Shown here piece after piece: positions 24,858 through 33,088 of a stretch of 64,000 bases of DNA. Positions within the stretch are counted from its first letter, which is position 1; each line of letters opens with the position of its first letter. The DNA lies in contig JAGABT010000016.1 of NCBI GenBank assembly GCA_017614505.1, positions 62,001 to 126,000 of the forward strand, written 5' to 3'. The notes beneath the pieces are model-generated. The model was not told the origin of the DNA. It did no database searches and saw nothing but the letters and a program-made list of their open reading frames with translations. A program made the position numbers and the translations under genes. This DNA is from Selenomonadaceae bacterium. Its GTDB lineage: Bacteria > Bacillota > Negativicutes > Selenomonadales > Selenomonadaceae.

Positions 24858-24858
24858 A

Positions 24859-25449
24859 TTAAATTCTCCGCTTAATCTTTTCAGCAATTTCATGCGCCGC
24901 CTGCTCAATCGCCAGGTTCAGACTGTCCTCGCTGAACTCAAGCTGCCCCGAACGAAAAATCCTGCCAATGCGATTGACCCGCGCCTTTGAAACGCCGTGT
25001 CCCGTGAAAACCGCGACCTGTTTGCCAGTCGCCACGTCGTAAATCCGCACGCTCAAACTGGCGCGAATCCCGTCGCTCTTGCCAATAATCTTATCGTCAG
25101 TTGTCCGGCTCAAATTCATAAGGTAGCCAATCAGCAGGTAATCGCATTCTTCAGCGGCGGCGAATTCTTGCACTTCCGGCGTAACTTTCCCGACCTGCGA
25201 CATTACCAGAATTTCGTCCAGTATCGCCTCGGTAGTTTCGCCCGTCAAATCGCGCAGTTCCGCATGCGAAATTATTTCGTCCATGATAATCACCGGCGCC
25301 GTGTGGAATGTCAGAATCTGCTCGTCGCTTAAATTCGTCACCGAAACTCGGCTGGTGAAGTCTACCACGCCGATAACCGGCAGTTCCTTCGCCTCTGCGC
25401 GCGCCGCAAAAATTATCAGCAGAATCAGTACTGCGCGAAAAAGTTTCAT
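24859..25449 (-). CDS. Short CsgG/FlgO-like secreted protein
   Basis: 196 residues, signal peptide ends ARAEA. Mature start ELPVIGVVDFTSRV, then VIMDEIISHAELRDLTGE, AAAEECDYLLIGYLMNLS, LSVRIYDVATGKQVAVFTGHG and NLAIEQAAHEIAEKIKRRI. Same fold as the 24231 gene but with an atypical middle. One base separates it from the next gene, so translation is coupled. Confidence 0.78.
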   Translation of the reverse strand: MKLFRAVLILLIIFAARAEAKELPVIGVVDFTSRVSVTNLSDEQILTFHTAPVIIMDEIISHAELRDLTGETTEAILDEILVMSQVGKVTPEVQEFAAAEECDYLLIGYLMNLSRTTDDKIIGKSDGIRASLSVRIYDVATGKQVAVFTGHGVSKARVNRIGRIFRSGQLEFSEDSLNLAIEQAAHEIAEKIKRRI

Positions 25450-25450
25450 C

Positions 25451-26239
25451 TCAATTCACCGCCTTCAAGCCGCGCTTGGACAGATTTTCGACGAGCTTGC
25501 CAGCCTGGTCTTCGAGAACGTAATTAATCATATCGCCGACGGTGTAGTTGTTGCCGTACTTGCCGATAATCACGTTGGTGGTGAGGCTGGTGCGTTTCTC
25601 GGAATTTTGCCCCTCGAAAACCCTGCCGGTGCGCGTGTTGACCAGATAATACTCCATTTCAACCTTGACGCGTTTGCCGCGCAGGTCGTAGGAATTGGGG
25701 CTGGCGCCGAAAATCCCGCCGGTCTTGCGCCAGACATCGGCGTCGCGGACGTTGCAGAAAAGCATGTAGTCCACGTCGTAGCTTTCGCCCAGCTCATAAA
25801 CCATATCGGCAATTTCGGGCGACAGACTGTAGGGTTTGCCCTCCAGCTTTTTGCGCGCCTCAGTTTTAGTTTCGTTCTGGTAGTAGTCCTTGCCCATAAC
25901 AGAATCGCCGTAGCGCGTCATCTTGACGTTGGCGAGTTCGCGGCGGTAAAGGTGGCTGTGCGCAATGGCGTCCATGTGAATCGTCGAGAAAATTTCATCT
26001 TCGTCGGTGGGCTTATCCGCCAGCGTGGCGCGCGTTTCAACGTTAAAGCGCTCCTGCAGTTTTTCGCTGATAACGTCGTAGAAATTCTCCATGAACTCCG
26101 GCTTCAGCTCGAACTGCCCGTAGCAGGCAACTTCCGCCAGCAAAATTTTTGTTCCGGCGGAGCGTTCAAAAGCCGCCTCGACGTTCATCGCCGCCGTCAG
26201 TATCAGTGCCGAAATTACCGGCAGAATTAATTTTTTCAT
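25451..26239 (-). CDS. Secreted protein, FlgO-like, function unknown
   Basis: 262 residues, signal peptide ends AAMNVEA. ATGA overlap with the upstream gene; GGGGAAG precedes the start. Features: GTKILLAEVACYGQF, FYDVISEKLQERFNVE, LGESYDVDYMLFCNVRDAD, EMEYYLVNTRTGRVFEGQNSE, and a C-terminal helix with VLEDQAGKLVENLSKRG. The arrangement agrees with the other CsgG/FlgO-like members, but similarity is weaker, so it is the most diverged member. Confidence 0.72.
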   Translation of the reverse strand: MKKLILPVISALILTAAMNVEAAFERSAGTKILLAEVACYGQFELKPEFMENFYDVISEKLQERFNVETRATLADKPTDEDEIFSTIHMDAIAHSHLYRRELANVKMTRYGDSVMGKDYYQNETKTEARKKLEGKPYSLSPEIADMVYELGESYDVDYMLFCNVRDADVWRKTGGIFGASPNSYDLRGKRVKVEMEYYLVNTRTGRVFEGQNSEKRTSLTTNVIIGKYGNNYTVGDMINYVLEDQAGKLVENLSKRGLKAVN

Positions 26240-26865
26240 CTTCTTCCCCTGCCGTCCATATTTCTAATCAGATTATCAACCAGCGCGACCGCCGCCTTGT
26301 CAAGCGCGTCGCTGACAAGTTCCTCGTTAATTTCGTTGCCGCCGATACGAATTATACGCATTGGCGCTTTGGTGAGGCGAACGGTAGACTGCCCGACGGA
26401 ACGCGCGGTAAGAACAACGCGGCTGGTCTCCACGTCAATCAGGCGCGCGGACAGGCGTGCAACCACGGTGTAACTGTTGCTGCCGAAACCGAAAACTTCG
26501 CCGGTGCGTTTCTTGGAACTCAGACCGTCGATACTGCCAATCAGCAGATATTCCGCGCCTTCAAGGTTGAAAGTCTGAACCATCGTCGCGGGATTTGCCA
26601 TCTGCATTTGAATCATCTGCTCGTCAACAATTTCGCTGAGGTATTCGCGGTCGAGCAAATCAAACCTGCCGGTCTGAAAAAGTTCGTCATAAATCGCGCC
26701 GGTCATATTCATCTGGTCGTCGAAGTTAATATCCGGCGAAACGGCGGCTTTCTTTGTGAAGGGAATGACTGCCACGCGCGGATAATCGTAAATGCTCGCC
26801 GCCGCCGCGCAGACTGCCGGCAGGAACATAATCAGCGCCAGTGCTGCCAAAAACATTTTCCGCAT
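26236..26865 (-). CDS. CsgG/FlgO-like secreted protein
   Basis: 209 residues. Signal peptide FLAALALIMFLPAVCAAAA; the Cys is not in a proper lipobox. Mature region: YDYPRVAVIPFTKKAAVSP, AIYDELFQTGRFDLLDREYL, MVQTFNLEGAEYLLIGSIDG, ARLIDVETSRVVLTARSVG and AALDKAA-like C-terminal helix ending in NLIRNMDGRGRR. A good match to CsgG-like proteins. Lies between the FlgT-like first gene and the 25451 gene, overlapping the latter. Confidence 0.83.
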   Translation of the reverse strand: MRKMFLAALALIMFLPAVCAAAASIYDYPRVAVIPFTKKAAVSPDINFDDQMNMTGAIYDELFQTGRFDLLDREYLSEIVDEQMIQMQMANPATMVQTFNLEGAEYLLIGSIDGLSSKKRTGEVFGFGSNSYTVVARLSARLIDVETSRVVLTARSVGQSTVRLTKAPMRIIRIGGNEINEELVSDALDKAAVALVDNLIRNMDGRGRR

Positions 26866-26866
26866 G

Positions 26867-27760
26867 TCAATTCCTCCCGTCGTACCTGTAGCTGCTGCGA
26901 TTCGTCACCTTCATGGCGACCTTCTTGAACTTGGTTTCAATTTCAGCCGCCGCGTTCTGAGCGGCATTTTTAATGGCGTTGCGTTCAGCCAAATCAGCGC
27001 TGGTGCCGTTGCCGCGCCCGCTGACGGTGAACGTGCCAACAATTTCGCCGCTGGTGAGCTTGATAATTTTGGCGGTAATGTCAGCGTTGCCGAGGTTGAG
27101 CGGGTGATTTTTGTAGCCGCCGGTGCGGTAGTTGGGCAGGGTCAAATTTCCGGCGCTGGCGTGGGTTTTGCAGAGTACGAGATAATCCGCGCCGTAGCTG
27201 TCGCCAATACCAACCAAGCCGCGTTCGCCGTTGTAAATTCTTTCGAGCAGGACGGCGTTTTCAAGATTGGCAACTATATCCGCGTCGACGATGTGATTAA
27301 AGCCGAGCTCTAGCAGGCGGTCGTTGACGGCGGCTTCAGAAAGTTCGTCGTGCGTACCGGCGGGCGCATCGTCCTTGAGCATGATAACGGTAATGCGCGG
27401 GTCGTTGAGGCGCATGATAGTTTCGAGGCGGCTCATGAGCGCGGTATTTGCCTCGGCTTCGACGTTCATTCTGGCTTGAACGAAATAGCTGCCGTCGGAC
27501 ATTCTGCCTTCGCGCAGGATTTGGACGTTGCTGACGTAGCCCTGAGACGCAGCGTAGAGTTCGTCGAGCTGAACCACAGCATTTTCAACCAGCGTGTTGG
27601 CGTCAATGTACGCGCCGACAACCTGTTCAACTGCAACCTGTTCGGCGCGGTGAATAGCCTCTTCGCGGGTTTCGCCGTAGCCGTCCGCCGTAACTTCCTG
27701 CGCGAAAGCTGAACTGGTCAGCAAAATCAGCAGCACCACCGTCAGCAGGATTTTTTTCAT
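26867..27760 (-). CDS. FlgT-N-like secreted protein, first gene of the cluster
   Basis: 297 residues from the ATG at 27760 (TTGGAGG nine bases upstream). Signal peptide ends SSAFA. Pattern shared with 22190-23254: EVTADGYGETREEAIHRAEQ, AVEQVVGAYIDANTLVEN, LYAASQGYVSNVQIL, FVQARMNVEAEANT, MRLNDPRITVIML, then VSGRGNGTSADLAERNAIK. It resembles FlgT, a periplasmic protein of the sodium-driven Vibrio flagellar H ring, but the window has no motor or ring gene. Probable promoter at 27819. Confidence 0.82.
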   Translation of the reverse strand: MKKILLTVVLLILLTSSAFAQEVTADGYGETREEAIHRAEQVAVEQVVGAYIDANTLVENAVVQLDELYAASQGYVSNVQILREGRMSDGSYFVQARMNVEAEANTALMSRLETIMRLNDPRITVIMLKDDAPAGTHDELSEAAVNDRLLELGFNHIVDADIVANLENAVLLERIYNGERGLVGIGDSYGADYLVLCKTHASAGNLTLPNYRTGGYKNHPLNLGNADITAKIIKLTSGEIVGTFTVSGRGNGTSADLAERNAIKNAAQNAAAEIETKFKKVAMKVTNRSSYRYDGRN

Positions 27761-27818
27761 CGCCATCGCCTCCAACAAAAATTTTTATTTTAACGCTGCC
27801 ATTTCCATTTTTGGGGTA

Positions 27819-27824
27819 AGTATA
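27819..27824 (-). promoter_or_regulatory. -10-like element for the secreted-protein cluster
   Basis: TATACT on the minus strand, about 60 bases before the first gene. No clear -35 hexamer at the right distance. Confidence 0.4.
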
Positions 27825-27893
27825 CAACATCTTTCTAAGAATAGCATTAAAAATTTTACTAATCCCCTTAAAATTTAATCATCGCCTGCGTTT

Positions 27894-28160
27894 AGAAGAA
27901 GCGCCCCTGCAAATTCGACGAATAGGAGGATTTGCTATGGGGCGCCTGCCCGCGCTTAAGAAGCGCCCCATGGATGGGGCGCGGGCCGTCACAGGTCGCC
28001 GGAAGCGACCTATGCGGCCCAGCTTTCTTTGGTTACTTTCTTTCTCGAAAGAAAGTGACAGAAAGAAATGCTGAAATACATTTCTTTGCCAGCAGCAACT
28101 GCTCTTACTCATCGCAGTTGCACTTTTTCAAAAGAAATGCTGAAACAAGAAATGCTGAAT
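27894..28160 (+). repeat. Dispersed palindromic repeat, copy D (longest)
   Basis: Contains GCGCCCC (27901), TATGGGGCGCC (27937), then the full GCGCCCCATGGATGGGGCGC hairpin, GGGCCG...CGGCCC arms around AGGTCGCCGGAAGCGACCT, a TTTCTTTC...GAAAGAAA palindrome, and GAAATGCTGAA three times (28065-28160). This suggests nested or repeated insertions. It fills most of the divergent gap 27761-28235, where no gene is seen. Confidence 0.85.
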
Positions 28161-28170
28161 AAAAAGCTTC

Positions 28171-28199
28171 TTGCGAATATTTGCGATAGGGCGTATACT
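28171..28199 (+). promoter_or_regulatory. Promoter for the 28236-30161 operon
   Basis: TTGCGA (28171-28176), 17-base spacer, TATACT (28194-28199); starts just past repeat copy D. Confidence 0.7.
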
Positions 28200-28235
28200 A
28201 TTGCCTGCAAAATTTTGGCGGCAGGAGTTTTGAAA

Positions 28236-28610
28236 TTGAAAAAAATTTTTTTGCTTGCAGCGACGATAATTTTTCTGCGCAGTGAAGTTTGCCTGGCGGA
28301 AGATTTGAAGTTCCTCGACGCGAACGGCGATACCGGCTACTTCGTCGACGCAGATTCCGACAGAATGGAGAACGATTCAGTTTTCCGCGTGAATCTGGTC
28401 ATAATCCGGCTGGACGTGAACGAGATGGACATTATCGAACTGCGGGTCAATCACGTGGCGAAAAGCTACATGGTTTGTTCGACGCGGACGCTTTCCTACG
28501 ACGACAGGACGGAGCTTCGCGCAGATAACACGCAGCGACCTGAGCGCGGCTACGCGGAAAAATCACTTATGGGCGATTTGGTACAGATAATTTTATTCGG
28601 AGGCGATTGA
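28236..28610 (+). CDS. Small secreted protein (adhesin-E-like), function unknown
   Basis: 124 residues from TTG at 28236, eight bases after GGAG. Signal peptide KKIFLLAATIIFLRSEVCLAE. The mature domain (FLDANGDTGYFVDADSDRM, VFRVNLVIIRLD, IELRVNHVAKSYMVCSTRTLSYDD) resembles the small surface-adhesin E-type fold repeatedly found in Negativicutes, though I would not insist. Six bases before the LptD-like gene, so co-transcribed. The frame extends upstream into repeat copy D, but that part looks non-coding. Confidence 0.75.
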   Translation: MKKIFLLAATIIFLRSEVCLAEDLKFLDANGDTGYFVDADSDRMENDSVFRVNLVIIRLDVNEMDIIELRVNHVAKSYMVCSTRTLSYDDRTELRADNTQRPERGYAEKSLMGDLVQIILFGGD

Positions 28611-28616
28611 ACGGCG

Positions 28617-30161
28617 ATGAAGAAAAAATTTATTTTGGCGGCGATTTGCGCGCTGGGAATTTGCAGCGAAATTCCGCAGGCTCACGCCGTCTACGAATCT
28701 AAATCCGATACCGGCACCGAGATTTTCGACTACATAGAGAACCGCCGCCGCGAGGAACGCGCCAACGCTTTGACGGACGACCAGAAACAGCTGCTGGCTG
28801 ATATTGAGGAAACTAAGAGCCGCCTGCCGCATGAAATTCGCGCAGATGAACCAGTTCCCGCCGCGTTCGAGGGCGACGATCTGACTTTCAACGCGATAAC
28901 CGGCGAGTTCCGCGCGAAGGGCAAGGTTGACATTATTCAGCTTGAAGGCTACCGTTTCCAGAGCATGGAAGCCGCCGGCAACGTCAACACGCAGGAAGTC
29001 CGTGTCCGCGGCAAGGCGCATATGATGCAGCTCATAGAAAACGCGCCGCGCGTCACGCTGGACGGCTACAACACGGTTTACAACTACGGCACCAAAACCG
29101 GCACAATGGAGCGCGTCAAGGGCAAGACCGGCGAATATTACATTTCCGGCAAGCGCTTTGAATTTTACCCCGACCACATTGTCGCGCACGACGCTTACCA
29201 GACGAAATGCGGCGCTAAGCACCCAGATTATCGCCTGAGCGCCAAACGCATGGAAATTTGGCCCGAACAGATTATCCGCATGTACGAAGTGAAATTCTGG
29301 ATTGGCGATATGATTGTCGGCTCCAAAGACTACGACGAGCGCAAACTTGACGCCGAGGAAAATACCTACTTCCCGCGCGTCGGCTACAACCGCGACAACG
29401 GCGTTTACGTCGAAGATACCTTTGAATTTCCGCTCTTCAACGAGCACTTCAAGGCGCTTATCAACGCGCATATCGAGTCGAAGGACGGTATCCGCTCAAA
29501 CGCCGAGTTCCACTACGAAAACCGCGGTTTCGCCGCCCGCACGCTCTACGGCTACTACTACGATTCAAATAACCGCTGGCTTAAAAAGGAACCGTCGCTT
29601 GATTTAGTCTACATGCGGCACTTTGACAGTCTGCCTCTGGCTTACGGGCTGGAATACGAAATTGGCGACTGGCATTCCGGCAGCGTTTCCAGCACGCACC
29701 AGGAAATTGAAGCCAGCCTGTCTCACGACCCAATTATTCTGTGGAATAAATACCTTCTGATGCTCAGTACCAGCTACAAAATCACGAAGGATACGCACGT
29801 TGAGCCGTCGACAGCCGGCAGCACTACTGTTAAGGGTATGAACTACGCCGCCACGCTCGCCCGCGAGTTCAACGACCGTTTCGCCGCGTTCACTTCTTAC
29901 CAGTACACAAAAAATAATTCCCAGAACTCGCTTTACAACTTCGACAATGACAGTTACTCTAATAAATTTTCTACCGGCGTCAGCTACCGCCTCACCGATA
30001 AAGACAGATTCGTCGTCGGCTTGAAGTTCGACACGGCGAAGGGCAGTCTCGAAGACGCCGATTATTACTGGTACCGCGACCTGCACTGCTCAACCGCAGT
30101 TCTGCGCTGGCGCCAGAAACAGCACAAATTTGAAATCCGCTGGCAATTTACGCCGTGGTAA
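28617..30161 (+). CDS. LptD/OstA-like outer-membrane protein
   Basis: 514 residues. Signal peptide ends QAHA; a charged helix at about 35-75 (NRRREERANALTDDQKQLL) precedes an OstA-like jellyroll (about 85-200: GDDLTFNAITGEFRAKGKVD, EAAGNVNTQEVRVRG), then a beta-strand-rich region (SYKITKDTHVEPS, FTSYQYTKNNSQN, VSYRLTDKDRFVVGLKFDT) ending QFTPW with a terminal aromatic. LptD assembles lipopolysaccharide at the outer membrane. The protein is shorter than proteobacterial LptD (about 780 residues), as in many Negativicutes, so a reduced barrel or an organic-solvent-tolerance relative is possible. No lptE nearby. Confidence 0.82.
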   Translation: MKKKFILAAICALGICSEIPQAHAVYESKSDTGTEIFDYIENRRREERANALTDDQKQLLADIEETKSRLPHEIRADEPVPAAFEGDDLTFNAITGEFRAKGKVDIIQLEGYRFQSMEAAGNVNTQEVRVRGKAHMMQLIENAPRVTLDGYNTVYNYGTKTGTMERVKGKTGEYYISGKRFEFYPDHIVAHDAYQTKCGAKHPDYRLSAKRMEIWPEQIIRMYEVKFWIGDMIVGSKDYDERKLDAEENTYFPRVGYNRDNGVYVEDTFEFPLFNEHFKALINAHIESKDGIRSNAEFHYENRGFAARTLYGYYYDSNNRWLKKEPSLDLVYMRHFDSLPLAYGLEYEIGDWHSGSVSSTHQEIEASLSHDPIILWNKYLLMLSTSYKITKDTHVEPSTAGSTTVKGMNYAATLAREFNDRFAAFTSYQYTKNNSQNSLYNFDNDSYSNKFSTGVSYRLTDKDRFVVGLKFDTAKGSLEDADYYWYRDLHCSTAVLRWRQKQHKFEIRWQFTPW

Positions 30162-30183
30162 TATTTTTATGGAGGTTTTATTA

Positions 30184-31392
30184 ATGTTCAGTGAAAAACA
30201 CAAATCCGCAGGCGTCGCCTACCCGCTCGGCTTTACCGCCGCCGGCGTTCGCGCTGGTATCAAAAAAAGCGGCAACCTCGATTTAGCCGTTATCTACACC
30301 GAGAAGGAAGCCGCTGTGGCTGGCGTATTCACGCAGAATATGGTTGCCGCCGCGCCGGTACGCGTCAGCAAAGTCGTCGTCGAAACCGGCACTGCTCATG
30401 CTGTAGTTGCCAACGCGGGCTGCGCTAATGCCTGCACAGGCGAACGCGGTCTGCGCGACGCCGAGAAAATGGCTGAACTCGCCGCCGCTGAATTGAACTG
30501 CCACGCGAATGACGTTATCGTTGCGTCCACAGGTATCATCGGGCTCCATCTGCCCATGGATAAAATGGAAGCCGGTATCAAAGCCGCCGTCAAGGAACTT
30601 TCCCGCGAAGGCAGCGTCAACGCCGGCAACGCCATTATCACTACCGACACCTACAGCAAGGCCTGCGCGACCGAAATTGAAATTGGTGGCAGGGAAGTCC
30701 GCTTCGGCGCTATCGCCAAAGGCTCTGGTATGATTATGCCCCATATGGCAACAATGCTCTGCTTTATCACCACCGACGTTGATATTGACAGAAAACTTTT
30801 GCAGGAGGCGCTCAGCGAAATTACGCAGGTTACCTTCAACATGGTAGTCGTAGACGAAACCAGCACCAATGATATGGTTGTCGTGCTGGCGAACGGCGCC
30901 GCCGGTAACGCTAAAATCACCGAGAAAAATGCTGACTACGTGAAATTCTACGCGGCGCTCAAGGAAATGTGTACCGAGCTCGCTAAACGCATCGCGGCGG
31001 ACGGCGAAGGCGCTACCAAATTCATCACGTACAACATTCACGGCGCGCACAATTTTGCTGACGCCAAAAAAGTCGGCGTTAGTATGGCAAGTTCACCGCT
31101 GCTGAAATGCGCTTTCTTCGGCGAAGACCCCAACGTCGGGCGCGCCATCTGCGCCATCGGCTATTCTGGAGTTCCAATTAATCCAGAGCGCACGGTTATC
31201 AAATTCGGCGATGTCACTGTCTACGAACACGGCATGGTTATTGATTTCGACAAAGACGCTGTGAAAAAAGTCATGCAGGAGCGTGATATTGTCGTTGACG
31301 TTGAACTCGGTCTGGGCGGCGCTGACGCGACTGTCTGGGGTTGTGACGAATCTTTCCTCTATGTAAAAATCAACTGCGATTTTACAACTTAA
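30184..31392 (+). CDS. argJ: Bifunctional ornithine acetyltransferase/N-acetylglutamate synthase ArgJ
   Basis: 402 residues from ATG at 30184 (TATGGAGG eight bases upstream). ArgJ recycles acetyl groups between N-acetylornithine and glutamate. Seen: AYPLGFTAAGVRAGIK, ANAGCANACTGERGLRDA, IGLHLPMDKM, IITTDTYSKA, the self-cleavage site KGSGMIMPHMATMLCF where Thr of ATML is the nucleophile, GEDPNVGRAICAIGYSG, and the C-terminal DLGLGGADATVWGCD-like end. First arg gene of the cluster; no argC is adjacent, the LptD-like gene being upstream. Followed by inserted GIY-YIG and recT genes. Confidence 0.95.
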   Translation: MFSEKHKSAGVAYPLGFTAAGVRAGIKKSGNLDLAVIYTEKEAAVAGVFTQNMVAAAPVRVSKVVVETGTAHAVVANAGCANACTGERGLRDAEKMAELAAAELNCHANDVIVASTGIIGLHLPMDKMEAGIKAAVKELSREGSVNAGNAIITTDTYSKACATEIEIGGREVRFGAIAKGSGMIMPHMATMLCFITTDVDIDRKLLQEALSEITQVTFNMVVVDETSTNDMVVVLANGAAGNAKITEKNADYVKFYAALKEMCTELAKRIAADGEGATKFITYNIHGAHNFADAKKVGVSMASSPLLKCAFFGEDPNVGRAICAIGYSGVPINPERTVIKFGDVTVYEHGMVIDFDKDAVKKVMQERDIVVDVELGLGGADATVWGCDESFLYVKINCDFTT

Positions 31393-31418
31393 TGTATTTT
31401 TTGTTATAGGGCAAAAAG

Positions 31419-32264
31419 ATGAAAGAACCACTTATCGGGATTTATTCCATCACTTGTACCGTTAACGGCAAGCAATACGTCGGGCAGTCGATAGACATTA
31501 AAAGGCGAAAAAGTCAACATCGTCGCAATGAAGAAAATCCCAAACTGCGCGCAGATATTGAAAAATACGGCTGGGACGCCTTCAGATTTGACGTACTTGA
31601 ACTCTGCGAAGAAAAAGAGCTTACGCCCCGCGAAGATTATTATCTTGATACGCTGCAGCCCGAATACAATATCAGAACCGAAGGCAACTCCATTTCTGAA
31701 ATCGCTCGCCAAAAACTCCACGATTTGCGTTTCGGTAAAAAAAGACCTGACCTCAGTAAAGCCGTCAAGTGCGTCGAGCTGAACAAAATTTTCCCGTCTG
31801 TCCGCGCCGCTGCTGAATTTTGCAAGCTCCCTCATTCAAATCTTAGTGCGTTGCTCGCGGGCAAGGGGCGTACGTTTGGCGGCTATCACTGGATTTGGGT
31901 TTACGACGACGAGGAACAGGAAAAAGCCGCCTTGGAAAGAATCGCGCAGATGCCCGAAGGTCACAAACATACAGCTGCAACGCGCGAAAAACAAAGTCAG
32001 GTTAAACGCGGTAAAAAAATGTCGCCGGAGTGCTGCGCGAAAATGCGCGAATCCCATACTGGAAAAAAATGGAAACGCTCCACTTATGAAAAACTCTGCC
32101 GAAAAATTATCTGCGTCGAAACGGGTGAAATTTTTTCGAGCATTAAATCCGCTGCCGAAAAATACGGTATAAGCCCGCCAAATATTTCAGTTGTCTTGTC
32201 GGGTAGAAAAATTACAGCGGGCGGCTATCAGTGGGAACGTGTAGAGGAGGAAAATTTTGAATGA
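31419..32264 (+). CDS. GIY-YIG endonuclease with NUMOD repeats, inserted in arg cluster
   Basis: 281 residues. GIY-YIG core at 5-95 (IGIYSITCTVNGKQYVGQSI, RRKSQHRRNE, YYLDTLQPEYNI). A NUMOD1-like repeat (CVELNKIFPSVRAAAEFC...GGYHW, about 130-165), a NUMOD3-like block (GHKHTAATREKQSQVKRGKK), then a second NUMOD1-like repeat (CVETGEIFSSIKSAAEKYG...GGYQW, about 230-275). The catalytic Arg and Glu appear present, so the enzyme could be active. Starts 24 bases after argJ, overlaps recT by four bases (ATGA). No intron is visible in argJ or argB. Selfish or phage-derived origin inferred. Confidence 0.85.
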   Translation: MKEPLIGIYSITCTVNGKQYVGQSIDIKRRKSQHRRNEENPKLRADIEKYGWDAFRFDVLELCEEKELTPREDYYLDTLQPEYNIRTEGNSISEIARQKLHDLRFGKKRPDLSKAVKCVELNKIFPSVRAAAEFCKLPHSNLSALLAGKGRTFGGYHWIWVYDDEEQEKAALERIAQMPEGHKHTAATREKQSQVKRGKKMSPECCAKMRESHTGKKWKRSTYEKLCRKIICVETGEIFSSIKSAAEKYGISPPNISVVLSGRKITAGGYQWERVEEENFE

Positions 32265-33088
32265 AACAAGACGACGCCACTTTTCAAAAATTAATAAACA
32301 GTCCGCAAGTCAAGCGGCGCTTCGAGGAACTGTTGGATCAGTCAGCGCCGTCATTCGTATCGTCGGTGCTGGCGATTTACCGTAACAACGCCCGCCTGCA
32401 GGAATGCGCGCCAGGCTCAATTCTGGGCGCCGCAGGTATCGCCGCCGCGCTCAAACTGCCGGTAAATCCTTCGCTCGGATTCGCCTACATCGTGCCGTAC
32501 AAGGGCGTTGCGCAGTTCGTACTCGGCTACAAAGGCTTGATACAGCTGGCAATGCGTACCAATCAGTACCTCACGCTGAACGCGGGCACCGTCTGCGAAG
32601 GGCAGATTCAGGAAATTGATTTCGTCACCGGCGAGGTCATTCGCGGCGAAAAAATTTCTGATACGGTCGTCGGCTACATCGCCTACATGGAGCTGCTCAA
32701 CGGCTTCAAGAAGGCGCTTTACATGACCTGCGAGGAAATTGACGAGCACGCCAAAAAATATTCGCAGAGCTACGCCTACGACATCAAGAGCGGCAAGAAA
32801 AGTTCCGTCTGGTCGCTCAACTTCGGCGCCATGGCGAAGAAAACCGTACTCAAAAGGCTGCTCAACACCTACGCCGTGATTTCTATCGACCAGCGCGACT
32901 TGACCACTGCGATTCAGGCGGATCAGGCAGTTATCACCGAGGAAGGTTTCCGCTACGTCGACAACGAACCCGACGGCGAGGAAAAAACTGTACCCTTCGA
33001 CACGGAACAGGCGGCGGAATTTGCCGAGTTCAACAACCTCGCGCCCGACGACGAACCTAAGGAGGATGCCACTACCAATGATGAATGA
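32261..33088 (+). CDS. recT: RecT-family single-strand annealing protein
   Basis: 275 residues. RecT proteins bind single-stranded DNA and anneal homologous strands in phage recombination. Seen: MKQDDATFQKLINSPQVKRRFEELLD in character (N-terminal helix), CAPGSILGAAGIAAALKLPVNPS, IVPYKGVAQFVLGYKGLIQLAMRT, and WSLNFGAMAKKTVLKRLL; the acidic tail (EPDGEEKTVPFDTEQ, PDDEPKEDATTNDE) is typical of disordered ends. A partner exonuclease (RecE or YqaJ type) would normally precede it, but a GIY-YIG gene does. Four-base overlap with that gene and an overlap with the argB start show tight coupling in the arg transcript. Confidence 0.92.
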   Translation: MKQDDATFQKLINSPQVKRRFEELLDQSAPSFVSSVLAIYRNNARLQECAPGSILGAAGIAAALKLPVNPSLGFAYIVPYKGVAQFVLGYKGLIQLAMRTNQYLTLNAGTVCEGQIQEIDFVTGEVIRGEKISDTVVGYIAYMELLNGFKKALYMTCEEIDEHAKKYSQSYAYDIKSGKKSSVWSLNFGAMAKKTVLKRLLNTYAVISIDQRDLTTAIQADQAVITEEGFRYVDNEPDGEEKTVPFDTEQAAEFAEFNNLAPDDEPKEDATTNDE

